Source: Vombatus ursinus
Taxonomy: Eukaryota > Chordata > Mammalia > Diprotodontia > Vombatidae
Direction of reading: 5' to 3'
Assembly: GCF_900497805.2 (NCBI RefSeq)
Contig: NW_020954556.1
Span: forward strand, 31,052,831-31,116,830
DNA: 64,000 bases
Shown: piece after piece, positions 43,649 to 55,181 of the stretch
How the letters are laid out: each line of letters opens with the position of its first letter
Numbering within the stretch: the first letter of the stretch is position 1
The notes under the pieces: generated by a model
What the model was told of the DNA's origin: nothing
What the model saw: only the letters and a program-made list of their open reading frames with translations
Databases searched by the model: none
Made by a program: the position numbers and the translations under genes

Positions 43649-44040
43649 CAGATAACAATGGTCCCAACAATCTCAAAAGCAGCTGAAGCAGAAATTGTGG
43701 AGTACTTAGAGCTTGGTCAGGCATCGGAGATGCCCAGGACAGTCACTGCATCCTGGACCGTCAGAATAACCAGTCATTCTGACTTTTGTCTTCCCACTGG
43801 ACTTTGGTCACTCTTCCAACACAACTCAAGACATTACCCATAATGTCATTTGGCTTCTTCCAAAATGAAGGATCAGCAGCAACAGCAACAACAATTCTGT
43901 GCAATGCTATAGGCTGCTTTTCTTTGGGAAGATTGAATACCTCACCTTGAAACTGGCTAGTGCTATTGCTCTGCCAGAATGTAAAAGGGAGCTTGAGCTC
44001 AGAGACGGGAAGTCTCGGTGATCAATTGGAAATGGTAACG
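43649..44040. other. Unannotated sequence
   Basis: A short CAGCAGCAACAGCAACAACAA patch lies at 43871-43893. Nothing else recognised. Confidence 0.35.
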
Positions 44041-44232
44041 GAAGCCTGATATAGCACAAAGCACATTTGATTTGGAGTCAGATGACCTTGTTCTGCTGCT
44101 AAGGTCACCCGTGTGACCTTAGACAGATTATGTCCTCTCTCTGGGCCTCAGTTTCCTCATCTGAAAAATGAGAAGGTTAGATGAACGACATGTAAGGTTG
44201 CTTCCTACTCCACGTCTATGGTTCTGTGAAAA
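44041..44232 (+). repeat. MIR3/MON-type SINE
   Basis: CTGATATAGCACAAAGCAC, TTTGGAGTCAGATGACC, GGGCCTCAGTTTCCTCATC, GGTTGCTTCCTACTCC, CTATGGTTCTGTGA. Confidence 0.88.
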
Positions 44233-44465
44233 CTTACCCTGCCTTCTACCCATGCCAGCCCTTTTCTTCCCTTCTCAAAACACGCCTGCTAAGGGTTTCT
44301 GAGCATAGACATAGTTGGAGGGTACAGCAGGTGGGCCAGCACACTCTCGATGCATACCTATGTTTCTGAAGTTAGAATACCCCCCCAAAAAAAACCCCCA
44401 AAAGGGGCCCACCTGCAGTTCATGGACTCCGGGCTTTCCCTTTGGAAACCTTGACTTTGAAAGCT
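44233..44465. other. Unannotated sequence
   Basis: Contains an A/C run CCCCCCCAAAAAAAACCCCC at 44380-44400. Nothing else recognised. Confidence 0.35.
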
Positions 44466-44697
44466 TTTTGTTAATTAGTTGTTTCAGTTGTGTACAACAC
44501 TTCATGCCCTCATTTAGGATTTTCTGGCAAAGATACTGGAGTGGTTTGTCACTTCCTTCTCCATCTCATTTTACAGATGAGGAAACTGAGGCAAAGAGGG
44601 TCACAAAGCTAATAAGTTTCTGAGACCAGATTTGAACTCAAGGGAGATGAGTCTTCCTGACTCCAGCCCTGGAACTCTATGTACTGAGTCACACAGA
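44466..44697 (-). mobile_element. MAR1-type SINE, antisense, diverged
   Basis: TTGTTTCAGTTGTGTACAAC, GGAGTGGTTTGTCACTTCC, GATGAGGAAACTGAGGC, CTTCCTGACTCCAGCCC. Confidence 0.85.
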
Positions 44698-45080
44698 AAT
44701 GGAAGAACTAAAATTAGCCATCCTGATACCTCACTTTAACTTCATAAGTTTTAGTGCACACAATTCAGTTCTGAGGATAGGTGCCCATCAGAGGGGGCAA
44801 TTAGGGTGGGATAATGAGAGCTTTGTTTAAAGGCACCCATATGCAGGGGGCAGTTTCTTCCTGAAGAACTCTTCAGTCCTGCTGACTTTGAACCTCATCC
44901 CAAACCTTGTGGTCCTTTACCATCTCCTGAACCAGGGTCTGTCTCACCCATCTTCCAACGGTCATAACCTACCTTTCTCTTGGTACCACTTATTCCCCAA
45001 CATGTTCCTCATGTGTCATTTCCTCACCCCCCCATCTCAATGTTCCCTGGGAGAAGAACTATTAGTTATAATTCTAGTAC
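44698..45080. other. Unannotated sequence
   Basis: Nothing recognised; C/T-rich 44930-45050. Confidence 0.35.
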
Positions 45081-45144
45081 ACACACACACACACATGTGC
45101 GCACGCGCGCACACACACACACGCGCACACACACACACACACGT
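45081..45144. repeat. (CA)n with CG steps, alternating purine-pyrimidine tract
   Basis: About 60 bases of strictly alternating purine-pyrimidine, including ACATGTGCGCACGCGCGCAC. GC steps inside a CA repeat make it a strong left-handed (Z) DNA candidate. Confidence 0.95.
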
Positions 45145-45231
45145 GCTCTCTCGCAACTCTAAAGTTCTATGACTAAATAAATTGGAGAAAACAATACAAA
45201 TATATATTCCACCCAAGTGTTACTCTGATAG

Positions 45232-45505
45232 CTATTAATAACAATAACAACAATAATAATATTTTATAGCATTTGCTTTGCTAGGTGCTTCATATGCGGG
45301 TTTCTCGTTTTATTTTCACAAATACTGTGTGAAGTAGATGCTGTTCTTCTTTCCATTTTACAGATAAAGAAACTGAAACTGAGAGAGGTTAAGTGATTTG
45401 CCCAAGTCACACAGCTCTCAAATATCTGAGGTATGATTCAAAATTGGGTCTTTCTGACTCCAAATCAACACTCTATGCACTGCACCACCTAGCTGTTTCA
45501 CAGGG
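45232..45505 (-). repeat. MAR/MIR-type SINE, antisense
   Basis: ATAACAACAATAATAATATT (tail), GCTAGGTGCTTCATATGCGGG, GATAAAGAAACTGAAACTGAGAG, GTCACACAGCTCTCAAATATC, CTGCACCACCTAGCTG. Full length. Confidence 0.9.
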
Positions 45506-46190
45506 ATGTTATACTTGGGTTCTTAAGGCTAAGTCTGTGTAATAGGAGACCTAGGAAGTTTTATCAGATTGGAAAGACTTTAAGTACAGGTGTAGCTGTG
45601 GACTGTAGTCTGTTGTCTGAAGACCAGCCTCCCAAAATGGGGACTCATTCTCCATTTTGCTGCTGGATAATACATATTTTTGGCCACAATGGCTGCTAAA
45701 GACTATGCCACAGACTGTGATCTGCATTGGTGGAGAGTGTCTACGTTCATGAAATGGAGGAGTCCTGATATTTTGAAGAGAGTGTGTGTATGTGTGTGTG
45801 TGTGTGTATTGAATGCTGTGATTTGTTAATTTTCTTCTAATCCTGCCTGTTGTATAAAGGAACAGGCGGGATTTCTGAGTAAGTTTGGATGTTCTATCCA
45901 TAAATAATAATTAGAAATACAGTAAAGCCCTTGCCATAGAGCCCTTTCCTTTCCAAGTTATTTAGATCACATTATGTCCCACAAGTTATGTCCACACATA
46001 GTACATCTTTCTCACCTGAAAGGTAAATGTTCTACCCTCTCAAAACCAGTACAATCAGGTTTGATTACAATGTATATTTCCCTGGAATCATGCATGAGAA
46101 TCTCATGGTCTAATTATCTCTTCTCTATCATTAAAAAAGAGAGAAAGAAAGAAAAGCCCAGCGCTTGCCTGTGAAGTTAGTTTTTGAAGT
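45506..46190. other. Unannotated sequence with (TG)n at 45780-45811
   Basis: Apart from the TG run, no repeat or gene recognised. The 116-codon minus frame at 45551-45901 crosses the microsatellite and lacks a domain. Confidence 0.45.
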
Positions 46191-46514
46191 ACATCCTGAA
46201 CACAGAGAATGATAGTTAATGGATCAGTGTCAATCTGGAAGGTAGTCCTTAATGGTCTATTTCAGGGTTCTGTCTTTTTATCAGTGATCTGTTTGGAGGT
46301 ATAAATGGCAAGCTTATTAAATTTGCAGATGGCACTAAGTTGGGAGAGACAACTAATGTATTAGGAAAGAGTTGTGATCCAAAAAATTGCCCATAGATTA
46401 GAATGGTTGACTAAATATGACCAGATGAAATTTAACAGAGACCATTGTAAAGTCTTCTACTTTGGTTCAAATAGTCAACTGCATAAGTAAAAGGTTAAGC
46501 AGATACAATTACAC

Positions 46515-46665
46515 TGGAGATTCCTAACTTGAGGTCTGAAAACTTTAAAGAATATTTTGATAACCGTATTTTAATATTAGTTTCCTTTGTAAATCCTATG
46601 TGTGTTTTTTATTTTATGCATTTAAAATATTACTCAGAAAGGTGGCCCATAGATTTATCAGACTG
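46515..46665. mobile_element. hAT-like DNA transposon inside CR1
   Basis: GAGATTCCTAACTTGAGGTCTG, CTTTGTAAATCCTATGTG, then CAGAAAGGTGGCCCATAGATTTATCAG. CR1 text stops before it and resumes after 46735 (AAAAGGACTTATAAAGC). Confidence 0.7.
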
Positions 46666-47107
46666 TATATAAAAATGTTTATAAATATATATGTGAGGAT
46701 TTATGACATGAAAATGGATTGGACAATAGTATATATGAAAAGGACTTATAAAGCATATGTTCTATTAAAAAGTATGATATAGCTATCAAAAAAGGTAATG
46801 TTCTAAAATTGCATTAATGAAAACATATCAAAAAATGAGGAAAGGGATAGTTCTATTAGGTAACATTTGGAGTCTTTCAGTTCTGGGTGCCACATTTTAG
46901 AAAAGCCACTTCCAAGTTAAACCAAGTTTGGAGTAGGATAACCCTGATGATGAGGGAACTTGAAAGCATGTAATATGCAGAATGGTTTACGGAAACTCCT
47001 AGCAGAGATGGGGGATTTGATAACTGCTTTCAACTATTTGGGGGCGACATCATGTGGGAGACTCTTGGCCCAAGTGGTCAGAACTAGGAGTAGTGGGTGG
47101 AGGTTAT

Positions 47108-47193
47108 ACACACCCATATATATATGCTATATATTATAATATAGAATATAGAATAAATATTTTATATTATATATATACATACACACACACATA
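47108..47193. repeat. (TA)n/(CA)n microsatellite
   Basis: ACACCCATATATATATGC through ATATATACATACACACACAC, inside the CR1 copy. Confidence 0.9.
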
Positions 47194-47430
47194 GGAGGTT
47201 ATAGGAAGTAAGGGACAGATATAGGTTTCATGTAAGGAAAATTTTCGGTTACCTTTACCCAAAAGTGAATGGGCTCCCTTGATAGGTAACTGCTTCCCCA
47301 TTACCGGAGTTTTTCAAGGAGAGCTGACCAGTTGCCATGGAAGTTGTAGAGGGGATTCCTGTTCAGCCATGGATTGAAATAGGTGATTTCTGAAGTCCCT
47401 TCCAAATCTGAAATTCTAGGATTACAAAAA

Positions 47431-47954
47431 GTTTCAAGTAGACAAGAACTCTAATATTACCAGACACTAACAATTAGGGAAAGGATGAGAAAGAGAGGAA
47501 GATGTCAGAGTAATAGGTTGGGGAGGCAACTTGAGAAGGTGAGTGGTACTTACTGAAGATTCAGGCATTGACATGTATGAATGGATATTAAAGAGTTAAG
47601 GTCTGAGAGGTCTCCTGTGTCCCAGATCTCTCATAAGTCATTAGCAGCAGAGGGAAGAGCAGCATGTTAAGGGATCCCTGAAACAGAGGCTGGGCAGGCA
47701 CCACAACTCATGATCTAAGTGATAACTGGGCTCTTTACTTCTCTGGGAAACCTAATGGTATCTCAGCCCTAGTCGGTATGACTGGTAGTGGAGAAAAGTG
47801 GTGGAAGATATAGTGTCTTAAGATGTTTCTCCACTTAGACAAAAGTCACCATGTTCAGTTATATCCTTCAAACTGCCTCCAGATTTGATTTCTAAGATAT
47901 AGCCCTATGCACAGTCACAAATCAATTCTGAATTCATTGATCAAAAACCAGAGT
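47431..47954. other. Unannotated sequence
   Basis: Nothing recognised. Confidence 0.3.
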
Positions 47955-48063
47955 AAGAGCTGCGTGTTCTCCCCCAACACCCTCCTTCCCTTCTTCCTCC
48001 TTTTTCTCTTCTCCTCCTCCTTCCTTACTTCTTCCCCCTCCCTCTTTCCTTCCTTTTTTTTTT
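47955..48063. repeat. Polypyrimidine tract
   Basis: About 85 bases are almost pure C/T (CTTCCTCCTTTTTCTCTTCT and onward), ending in a run of T. H-DNA-prone. Confidence 0.85.
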
Positions 48064-48460
48064 CCTGTGGTTGTGGACCATCGGCATCCGCCATATGGCT
48101 TCTTTGCTGTCTCTAGTACATAGTACAGCATTAAGAATGTTTGTGAGGCTCTTTTGAATCAATTCGTCTTGCCCTGCAGCATGCAACATCTTGGATATTT
48201 GCATTTTTTAGTTTAATCATTATTTTAGTGTTTGGTGGACATTAGTCGTAGAAAGCTAATCTCTTTCATTCGAATGCTTTTAAAATCATTTTTTTTATAG
48301 TCATGGATTTACCTTTATACATCTCTCCCCAATAAATAAATAAGTTGAGTTTCCCTGCCCATTTCTATGGTGATATTCTTGTCATTCTGGAATTTTTCAA
48401 ATGAGGACCAAGGACTGGAATAAATTATTAGTTCAAAACCTACTTTTAAGCCTATGGGGA
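48064..48460. promoter_or_regulatory. Repeat-free block, weak candidate regulatory sequence
   Basis: AT-rich text such as TAGTTTAATCATTATTTTAG (48210) and TCCCCAATAAATAAATAAG (48326), with no repeat signature. Inference only. Confidence 0.25.
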
Positions 48461-48823
48461 GACTTGGAAAAGCTGGTTGGAGTCTACAGAGAAACCATGT
48501 TTATGTATGGCATGGGAATGATTTCAGACCTGAACTGAAGAGGCCTGGATATGCTCAATTTAAAGAAGGAGAGACATTTATTCTAGTTATAAGCCTCTGG
48601 CAACCCTAGTTCAAGGGTAATTTCCCCTTTGTTGCAAACTAAGGGGTCTGCCCGTCAGGTTCCTGGACAAAAAGGAAAGGTAGTCTTCTTGGAGACCAGG
48701 TCAACCTATGGTTCCTAGGCCTCTGTAAGCAGACTTATGGCAACTGTCACATCCAACCTCCCAGAAAACAATGGGCGTTGATGATGCAGCTATTTTTTTT
48801 ATTTTCAACGATAGCTTTTCCAG
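48461..48823. other. Unannotated sequence
   Basis: Nothing recognised with confidence. Confidence 0.3.
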
Positions 48824-48848
48824 AATATATGTATATATATATATATAC
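48824..48848. repeat. (TA)n microsatellite
   Basis: ATATGTATATATATATATAT. Confidence 0.9.
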
Positions 48849-48871
48849 CTAAAGAAAAGTATAAAACAGTT

Positions 48872-49098
48872 TAACAACATTAATAGCTAAAATTTGTGTA
48901 GCCCTTTAAGGCTTGCAAAATCCTTTACAATGTCTCATTTGATCCTCACAATAACCCAGTGGGGTAGCTGCGACTATTATCTTCCTTTTACAGATGAAGA
49001 AACTAAGACCAACTGAGAGATACTAAGTGATATACCCAGTCTCACCCAGCTAGTAAATTTTCAAGATAGGATTTGAACTCAGAGATTCCTGTCTCTTG
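48872..49098 (-). repeat. MAR/MIR-type SINE, antisense
   Basis: TTGTGTAGCCCTTTAAGGC, TCATTTGATCCTCACAATAACC, GAAGAAACTAAGACCAAC, GGATTTGAACTCAGAG. Confidence 0.88.
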
Positions 49099-49225
49099 TG
49101 GAAAGATCATTGGCTCAGAGGGTCAGTGGAGCAAGTCAATTCCTCAAATATAGCTTTTTTTTTCATCTGTAAAACGAGAGGATTAGACTGAATGACATGT
49201 TGAGGTCCTTTCTAGCTCCAGGGCC
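49099..49225 (+). repeat. MIR3/MON-type SINE fragment
   Basis: GAAAGATCATTGGCTCAGAGG, CATCTGTAAAACGAGAGG, TTAGACTGAATGACATG, CTTTCTAGCTCC. Confidence 0.7.
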
Positions 49226-49415
49226 TTTTTTGTGTCAGAGATGCCTTTAGCAGTCTGGTAGACCACATCTCAGAATAATATTTTTAAATACATAAAATAT
49301 AACACCTAAGATTACAAAGACAAACCAATTATATTGAAACAATTATTAAACTATTAAACAGAAATCAAAACAAAACCAAGTTCACCAACCCCAGGTTATG
49401 ATTCTTTGATCTAAA
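49226..49415. mobile_element. hAT-like nonautonomous DNA transposon
   Basis: GGTAGACCACATCTCAGAATAATATTTTTAAATAC, AAGATTACAAAGACAAACC, CACCAACCCCAGGTTATGATTC. Same form as 37006 and 21343. Confidence 0.75.
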
Positions 49416-49439
49416 TCAATGATCCTATAAATGGCATAG

Positions 49440-49790
49440 ATCAAAAATGCAGTAGGATTTTGAGTAATGGAGTGATCACAACAGATAGAGTAGTGCTCAT
49501 AGCAAAGATGGTTCTTAGACTAGCTCTTCCTTGAAAATTAGATTTTTGATAGGATGTGGGAAAGCATTCCATTTGTGGAGGAGTGGCATGAGCATATCAA
49601 TGGAGGCAATACCAAGGTGGCATTCTCAAGGGATGGAAGTAGACTAGCCCAGGGGGAGTAAAGATAGATGGGGTAGTACTGGGTCACACAGTTAGAAATT
49701 TAGGATAGGGTCAGATTACTGAAGACATAAGTGATTTGTCTCTTGGAGGTTTCTGAATAATGAAGAAATGAGAATCAAGTGATGTTTCAC
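49440..49790 (-). repeat. Possible decayed L2, antisense
   Basis: GATTTTGAGTAATGGAGTGATCAC and GGGAAAGCATTCCATTTGTGG resemble reversed L2 text (GAGAGCATTCCAGGCATGG). Weak. Confidence 0.4.
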
Positions 49791-50080
49791 AAAGACAAAT
49801 CCACAGTGATATAAAGGTTGACTGCTACCTCCTTTCTTTGAAATCCCAATTTGGGTCTTCCTGCTCAAAGTAACAAGTGCCCATTGTTGGTAAGAGGATT
49901 GGCCAGTTCACTGCAGAACAGCAAGACACAAATCTACTGTACCTCACAGAGTTTGGGCTCTAAATAGGGAAACTCCAAAGCCCACAGTTTTGGGAAGGCT
50001 TCAAATACTCCCCAGATGAGTCTTTTTTCCATTTATAATACACTCCAAAGACCTGTATTTAGTAAGAGTGGAATAGAAAA

Positions 50081-50120
50081 CACACACACACACACAACAA
50101 CAACAATAACAACAACAACC
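50081..50120. repeat. (CA)n(ACA)n microsatellite
   Basis: ACACACACACACACACAACA then CAACAATAACAACAACAAC. Confidence 0.95.
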
Positions 50121-50194
50121 CACTCTGGATTTGCTTCAAACCAGACTTGAACATTCAAGAGAATACTTGAATAATACTTACCTACCACACTGGG

Positions 50195-50293
50195 ATGTTG
50201 TTAATGATTAATTAGTTAATGTTTGTAAAATACTTTGCCAATGTAAAGTGGTTACATAAGTGATAAGTATTACTATTAATAATAATGATAAGC
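50195..50293 (+). repeat. SINE 3' tail
   Basis: GTTTGTAAAATACTTTGCCAATG, AAGTGGTTACATAAGTG, then ATTACTATTAATAATAATG, the tail of a MAR/MIR-type SINE. Confidence 0.65.
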
Positions 50294-50999
50294 AGGTTTT
50301 CTGCCAATTTAAAAAAAATCATACTTAATTGTAAATAAATGAAAATTATTTATAAAGAGTAATTTTATTTCATGGTAACATCCTGATTATTATCATTTAA
50401 CCAGTCTTTTATTCTAATTAGGGTTAGAAATAGAACCTCCTCTTCTTGAAATAGTCACTGTTTAGGGTATTTTCAGAATTATCCTGGGAAAACAAACCCT
50501 AATAGGTGTTATTTGATTTCCCCATTAAGGTAGTAAAGGATATTTTCCTCTAGCAAGGATTTCATACCCACCAAAGAGAATGGTACTTGATCCAGACTGG
50601 ATTGAAGTCTCCTTCAGAGAGATTATGCCTAATATACGTATGGGGTATTTCCTGAAAAGAAAAAAAATCTCACTAAGTAGTTTGAAAGAATAAATTGGTT
50701 GTATTTTAGAACTAAAAATGTTATTGGAAAGTGGGGAGTGGGAAGAAAACTTCTTCTTTCCCATTGCCTCTGATCCCTCTCTTTGTTTGAAGGAGGGAAG
50801 TGAGGAGGGAGGAACTAAAATACCTTTTTTTTTTTTTTTTCACAGAGTAGTTTTCAAAATGTCCAGTTGGGAAACAGTATTGATGAAGTGGTGAACTCTC
50901 TAAGTAGCCTGTAATACCAGGAAAGTTCTTTCTTTTAGGGCCTCAGGCAGTACTGCAGGAGCCAAGTTTGATCTTTAATGAACTTGGAGGACTATAAAT
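50294..50999. other. Unannotated AT-rich sequence
   Basis: A T run lies at 50825-50840. No repeat or gene recognised; the 79-codon minus frame lacks a domain. Confidence 0.35.
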
Positions 51000-51760
51000 C
51001 AACAAAGAATATGACACTATAGAGGAAACCTAACAGAAGGAACGTAACAAATAGTCTATGGCCACTACTCCTGCACCAGCCATGTGCTCTCTTGTACTTC
51101 GGACATTGACAGATGGTAGTGGTGGTGGATGGACAGCAACAGTAGGAGGTGTGTTGGGAAGTTCCTATGATTACCCAAGGTAAGGCTGTCAGTGATGTGG
51201 CAGTAGCTACTTTTAGCACAGCTTTAACTTGTCCAGTGATTGGCTCTGTACCATGCCGGAGTGACATGCTTAAAATGCGATTCTGTGGTAGGTGGCAACA
51301 ATCACACTGAATTACTGACATTGTAAGGAAATGAAAAGTCAAACTGCTGACCGTGTGTATTTTATGGTATTTAATTAAAAGTAGATAACAGCATGAATGA
51401 ACCACAAATCAGATAAAAATGGCAGAATTTTCTCATATTTAACACATATTTGACTTGTGGTTGCTTGACAACTTACCAGAACAGGGCGATGACGTCTCCA
51501 AATATAAAATCAAGAGTGTAATTAAAAATACTGCAGGGGAGAAACAATATTAACTTCAACCCTGAGCAGAGTTAATCACAACCACAGCTGTATCATTTCC
51601 ATTCCTGTTAGCCCAGTTTAATTTTTCATTTTCTTTTTTTAAATAAAGGGGAAAAATACCAGACTCTTGCTAATTCTGAATGTCAATTTTAAATTTCCAA
51701 TGGGGGTATTTTCATAAGGGTAAAAGTGATGAAGAGGTTACAAGGGCCAAGATCTACTAT
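51000..51760. promoter_or_regulatory. Repeat-free block, candidate conserved non-coding DNA
   Basis: No transposon recognised. 51420-51740 has TGACGTC (a CRE-type core) at 51490-51496, TAATTAA at 51519-51525, GAGTTAATCACAACCACAGC near 51569 and TAATTTTTCATTTTC near 51619. The 137-codon minus frame at 50992-51405 has no domain. Regulatory role is inferred. Confidence 0.38.
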
Positions 51761-51914
51761 TTATTGATAAATCTGGGCAGGCGCAACCAACCTTATTGAG
51801 GTCTTTCAACATTGCTTTTTCTCCTACTTCTCACATATTCTAGGTCTTTATCCCTTAACCAAGACTTAATTACTATTCCATGGTGGAATCTTATATCATA
51901 TTATACTAGTATAT
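51761..51914. other. Unannotated sequence
   Basis: Nothing recognised. Confidence 0.3.
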
Positions 51915-51997
51915 TACAGTTTATTTATTTGTAAAATGAGGGGGTTTGACAAGGTGAACTTTAAGGTTTCTATCAGCTCTAAATCCTGTATTCTTCT
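51915..51997 (+). repeat. MIR3/MON-type SINE 3' fragment
   Basis: TTATTTGTAAAATGAGGGGG, CTATCAGCTCTAAATCCTG. Confidence 0.65.
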
Positions 51998-52589
51998 TTA
52001 GATCATGTGATCTTCTCTGACTCCCAACCCATGATGAGGACCTCAAACTTTCTCTGAGTCATGATCTGCTGTTCTGTGGTAGGATGGAAGAAGTCAGCTG
52101 AGTGACTGGGTCATGGTCTACATGGTTAGCCTAAAGTATCCAGATGTAGTGAAGTGAAACTGGGATACCAAAGTCTTGGGAGCAGTTATGAATTAAAACC
52201 AAAAGGGTAAGAGGAATGGAGTCTCCACTGTATGTGGAACGTCAGAGCAAAAGAAAAGCAAAAGTATATTGGAAATTCTCAGTCCTTTGCTCAAGAATCA
52301 GTCCAAAAGTATGTCTGGTAGTAAAATAAACCATCCATCAATGCCAGTGCTGGCTTCCTTTTAAATGGAGAAAGGGTCTGAGCAGGCCTTAATGACTTCT
52401 ACCCCTTCTCCCTTCATCCTACTGAATGTATGAAATGTTTCAAGCACCTACTGAAACACAGCATTGAAAAATAGTTCAACACATGTTTTACCTACTCTAA
52501 CTCTGAATGAGACAGCAAGGTTGTCCTTGCAATTGAGGTTTAATGGGGAAGACTTTGGACAATTTCCCTATACTATATAGTTTACTTCA
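51998..52589. other. Unannotated sequence
   Basis: No repeat or gene recognised. Confidence 0.3.
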
Positions 52590-53165
52590 CTTGTAAACAC
52601 TTAAAGTGCCTACTATGTAGAAGGTATCATAAAGCTTTGAGAATACAGACAGAAATAAGTTTCACAGAGTTTATAGTCTAGGGGAGATTTTTTCCCCAAT
52701 AAATATTTATAAGTCCTTCTTGTGTGGTAAGATGTGGACATGGGCATAAGAAAAGAACAAACATTATTTTGGGTTCAAATGAGGGAAAGATTATTTTTAA
52801 TGTGATCAGGGAAGGTTTGATGGAAAATGACCATAAGTTGGGCTGGAGATGATGGGTAGCATTTTGAGAGATGGTGATAAAGTAAAGGAAATTCCAGATG
52901 CATGGAAGAGAATGTCTTTGGGGGATGGTCAGTAGCCTAGTGTGAGGACATACAGTATAGGATGGGGAAGGTAGGCTGGAGCTTCTTTGTGGAGGAACTT
53001 CTTGAAGGTCAGGCTGAGGAGTTAGGGGGCTCTGTTCAATAGGCAATTTTCTTGAGTTAGTTAACTGTTTTTTTAGGGGGAGGGAGTCTCCAAATCCTCC
53101 CATTATTATTCTGTAAAAGATTGTAGTAATATAGAACACTTGCTCAATAAATCCCTATTGACTTA
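52590..53165 (-). mobile_element. L2 LINE, antisense, decayed
   Basis: CTTAAAGTGCCTACTATGTAG, then GAAATTCCAGATGCATGGAAGAG and GAAGGTCAGGCTGAGGAGTTAGG, ending with TTGCTCAATAAATCCCTATTG. The 153-codon minus frame over it is chance, although RHSLPCIWN echoes an L2 tract. Confidence 0.7.
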
Positions 53166-53950
53166 TTATTTTATCATTGCACTATCTTATTTTAGATTGT
53201 CAGGATCCTGAGCCATTAATGATAGCCATGCCAATATCTCCCAACCACCTATCAGAACATTTCTTACATTTCTTCACACTGGGATCTGGGTCTTCTAAAC
53301 TTTTCCTACATTCTCAATGAAAAAACAACTTGATTTCTGCTGAAACATGGAGTACCTGTGGATAGAATTGCCAGTGGGGGAAGGAATTACCCACTGATTA
53401 TCATGTAATGAAGAATTGGTGAGGAGGGAGGAAGCATTTTTTGTCTTGCTGGCTTATGATTTTTTATGACAAATGGGAGGCTAGAGGAGAGAGATGCCCA
53501 GACAAGAATTTTTTCCAGAGCTGAAACAGAAATATTTTAATGGTGGTAGCAGGGGAAAAGGGCTTTTACTATGTGTGGAAGAAATTAATGAGTATTGAGT
53601 AGAAGTAGATAGAGGCTAAAGTTTTCGGAAAGATTTAAAACCAAATTTTTAAAGAATATGATGTGGGGTATGCTAAGGTCCTCAGTCATGAGTAAGCTTA
53701 AAGAGAAGGGCCATTAGAATTGCCATGAGATCAGAGAATACAGTGAGGGTTGGAAGAAAAGAGGAATCTTCTAGTTATATTCAATCCTAAATGGAAACAA
53801 GAGACACAAGGGAGAGGCTGGGTTTCATGGCAATGATTGAAATATTGTGGAAGACTTTATCTGAAGAAGTTTCTTCATGGTGTATCTGATTCAGGTATTG
53901 CCTTTGGTAGAAACAGTTTTGCACTGACATCCCTGCTAGTTTCATGCTTC
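53166..53950. other. Unannotated sequence
   Basis: No repeat or gene recognised. Confidence 0.3.
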
Positions 53951-54110
53951 CTGTGGTACCATGGAAAGTGTGCTGGGTTAGCAGTCAAAGGACCAGGGTT
54001 TGAATTTTGACTTTGCTACTTACAACCTGTGCAACCTTAGAAAATCACTTTACCACTCCATGAAGGCAACAGATTAGTATTCTTGAAAGTTCTAAATCTA
54101 TGATCCTCTG
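53951..54110 (+). repeat. MIR3/MON-type SINE
   Basis: GGTACCATGGAAAGTGTGCTGG, ACCAGGGTTTGAATTTTGAC, AAAGTTCTAAATCTATGATCC. Confidence 0.85.
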
Positions 54111-54599
54111 AATATTTTCTCAGAAATCCAGAGGACAGTTAGGAGTTGGGGGCAGAGAGCTATTCAAAGGACTTGGAAAAGATTGAGATAGTACCATAAG
54201 TTAGCAACCCTTGCGTATCCTTCACCCCTCCTCTTGAGCAAAGGAAGAAACCCTGTATATGACCTGCGTTCATACTCTTGAGGTCATCTGTGGATAGGCT
54301 TCACATTCCACATTTCCCATGATTCTCTTTTGGAGAAATCAAGATTCTAAGAAATAGGTAACTGTGTCTGATCAGGTACCAACTCTTTAAATATGATTTG
54401 AGTGTCTCTTGAAATTGAAATGAAGACTCTGTCTTCTTCTGTTCCCTTCCTCATCACCCCTTGTGGGGGCTGTGCATGTACATTCACTTACTAGCCATGT
54501 GGCAATTATTCTTCACCTTCCATTAAAAAAGCATAACCTTTCCTCCAGCAGCGATATTTTCATTGAAAGTTTCAGTCTCCTTTATGCTGGCTGTGGACT
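54111..54599. other. Unannotated sequence
   Basis: No repeat or gene recognised. Confidence 0.3.
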
Positions 54600-54960
54600 T
54601 AGAAATCTATATTTATATAATTATGAGATAACTTTTAAGTGTTTTAAATAGATTCATTATTAATAGTACAGTAGTAACTGTAATTACCAAGGTTATCACT
54701 TCAACAAGTTGAAACTAGCTGAAAATGTTAACAAAAGAAATCAACCCACCCCCACATGTAGGCAACTCCTAATACGGTTCTCTCATTGCTTAGGAAGGAC
54801 AGTCATTCTAAAGAGAATCTGGGGAAATGGATATGAGTCACTGAACTATCTTTTAGGCCAGCCTTCATTAATCCCTTGAATCAGATTTGCTTTCAGAGCA
54901 AAATTAATCACTTGAGTTTAAGTGTTGTAGACCTGTTCCAGTGACTCATGGGCATTCTGT
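54600..54960. promoter_or_regulatory. Repeat-free block, candidate regulatory sequence
   Basis: TAATTAC at 54681-54687, TTAATCCC (bicoid/OTX-class core) at 54868-54875 and AAAATTAATCACTTG near 54901. No repeat. Inference. Confidence 0.3.
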
Positions 54961-55181
54961 GGGAAACTAAACCAAAAAAAATCTCTGTTGTGTCCAATCA
55001 GAGCCATAACCAGGGAAGAGTAGTGGGTCAGGTACTGACAATGGAGTGGGGCACACTTCTTTGGGCACAGGGGTTGCTGTTGTGGTGGTGGTGGTGTGGA
55101 TTTCTATTCCTGTTATGTCCTATAGACCCCATCATAGAGTCTTGCATTCCTTTGTTAACTTGGGGCCCATGAGGGTTGGTA

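Larger units (their letters stand above)
46195..47430 (+). mobile_element. CR1/L3 LINE 3' part with reverse-transcriptase end
   Basis: The plus strand 46319-46345 reads KFADGTKLG, the box around the second catalytic aspartates of CR1 RT (usually FADDTKLG), so one catalytic Asp is replaced by Gly. Downstream come TTCAGTTCTGGGTGCCACATTTTAG, GGCCCAAGTGGTCAGAACTAGGAG and AGGGGATTCCTGTTCAG, ending CCTTCCAAATCTGAAATTCTAGG, all typical CR1 3' text. It is broken by a hAT-like piece and a TA/CA microsatellite. Confidence 0.88.

Noticed and set aside
50992-51405. 137-codon minus frame as a small gene
   Set aside because: No domain or recognisable motif; the Cys/Ser/Thr-rich text is consistent with chance.
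52678-53139. 153-codon minus frame
   Set aside because: Lies over a decayed antisense L2 and does not follow the L2 protein pattern beyond a few residues.
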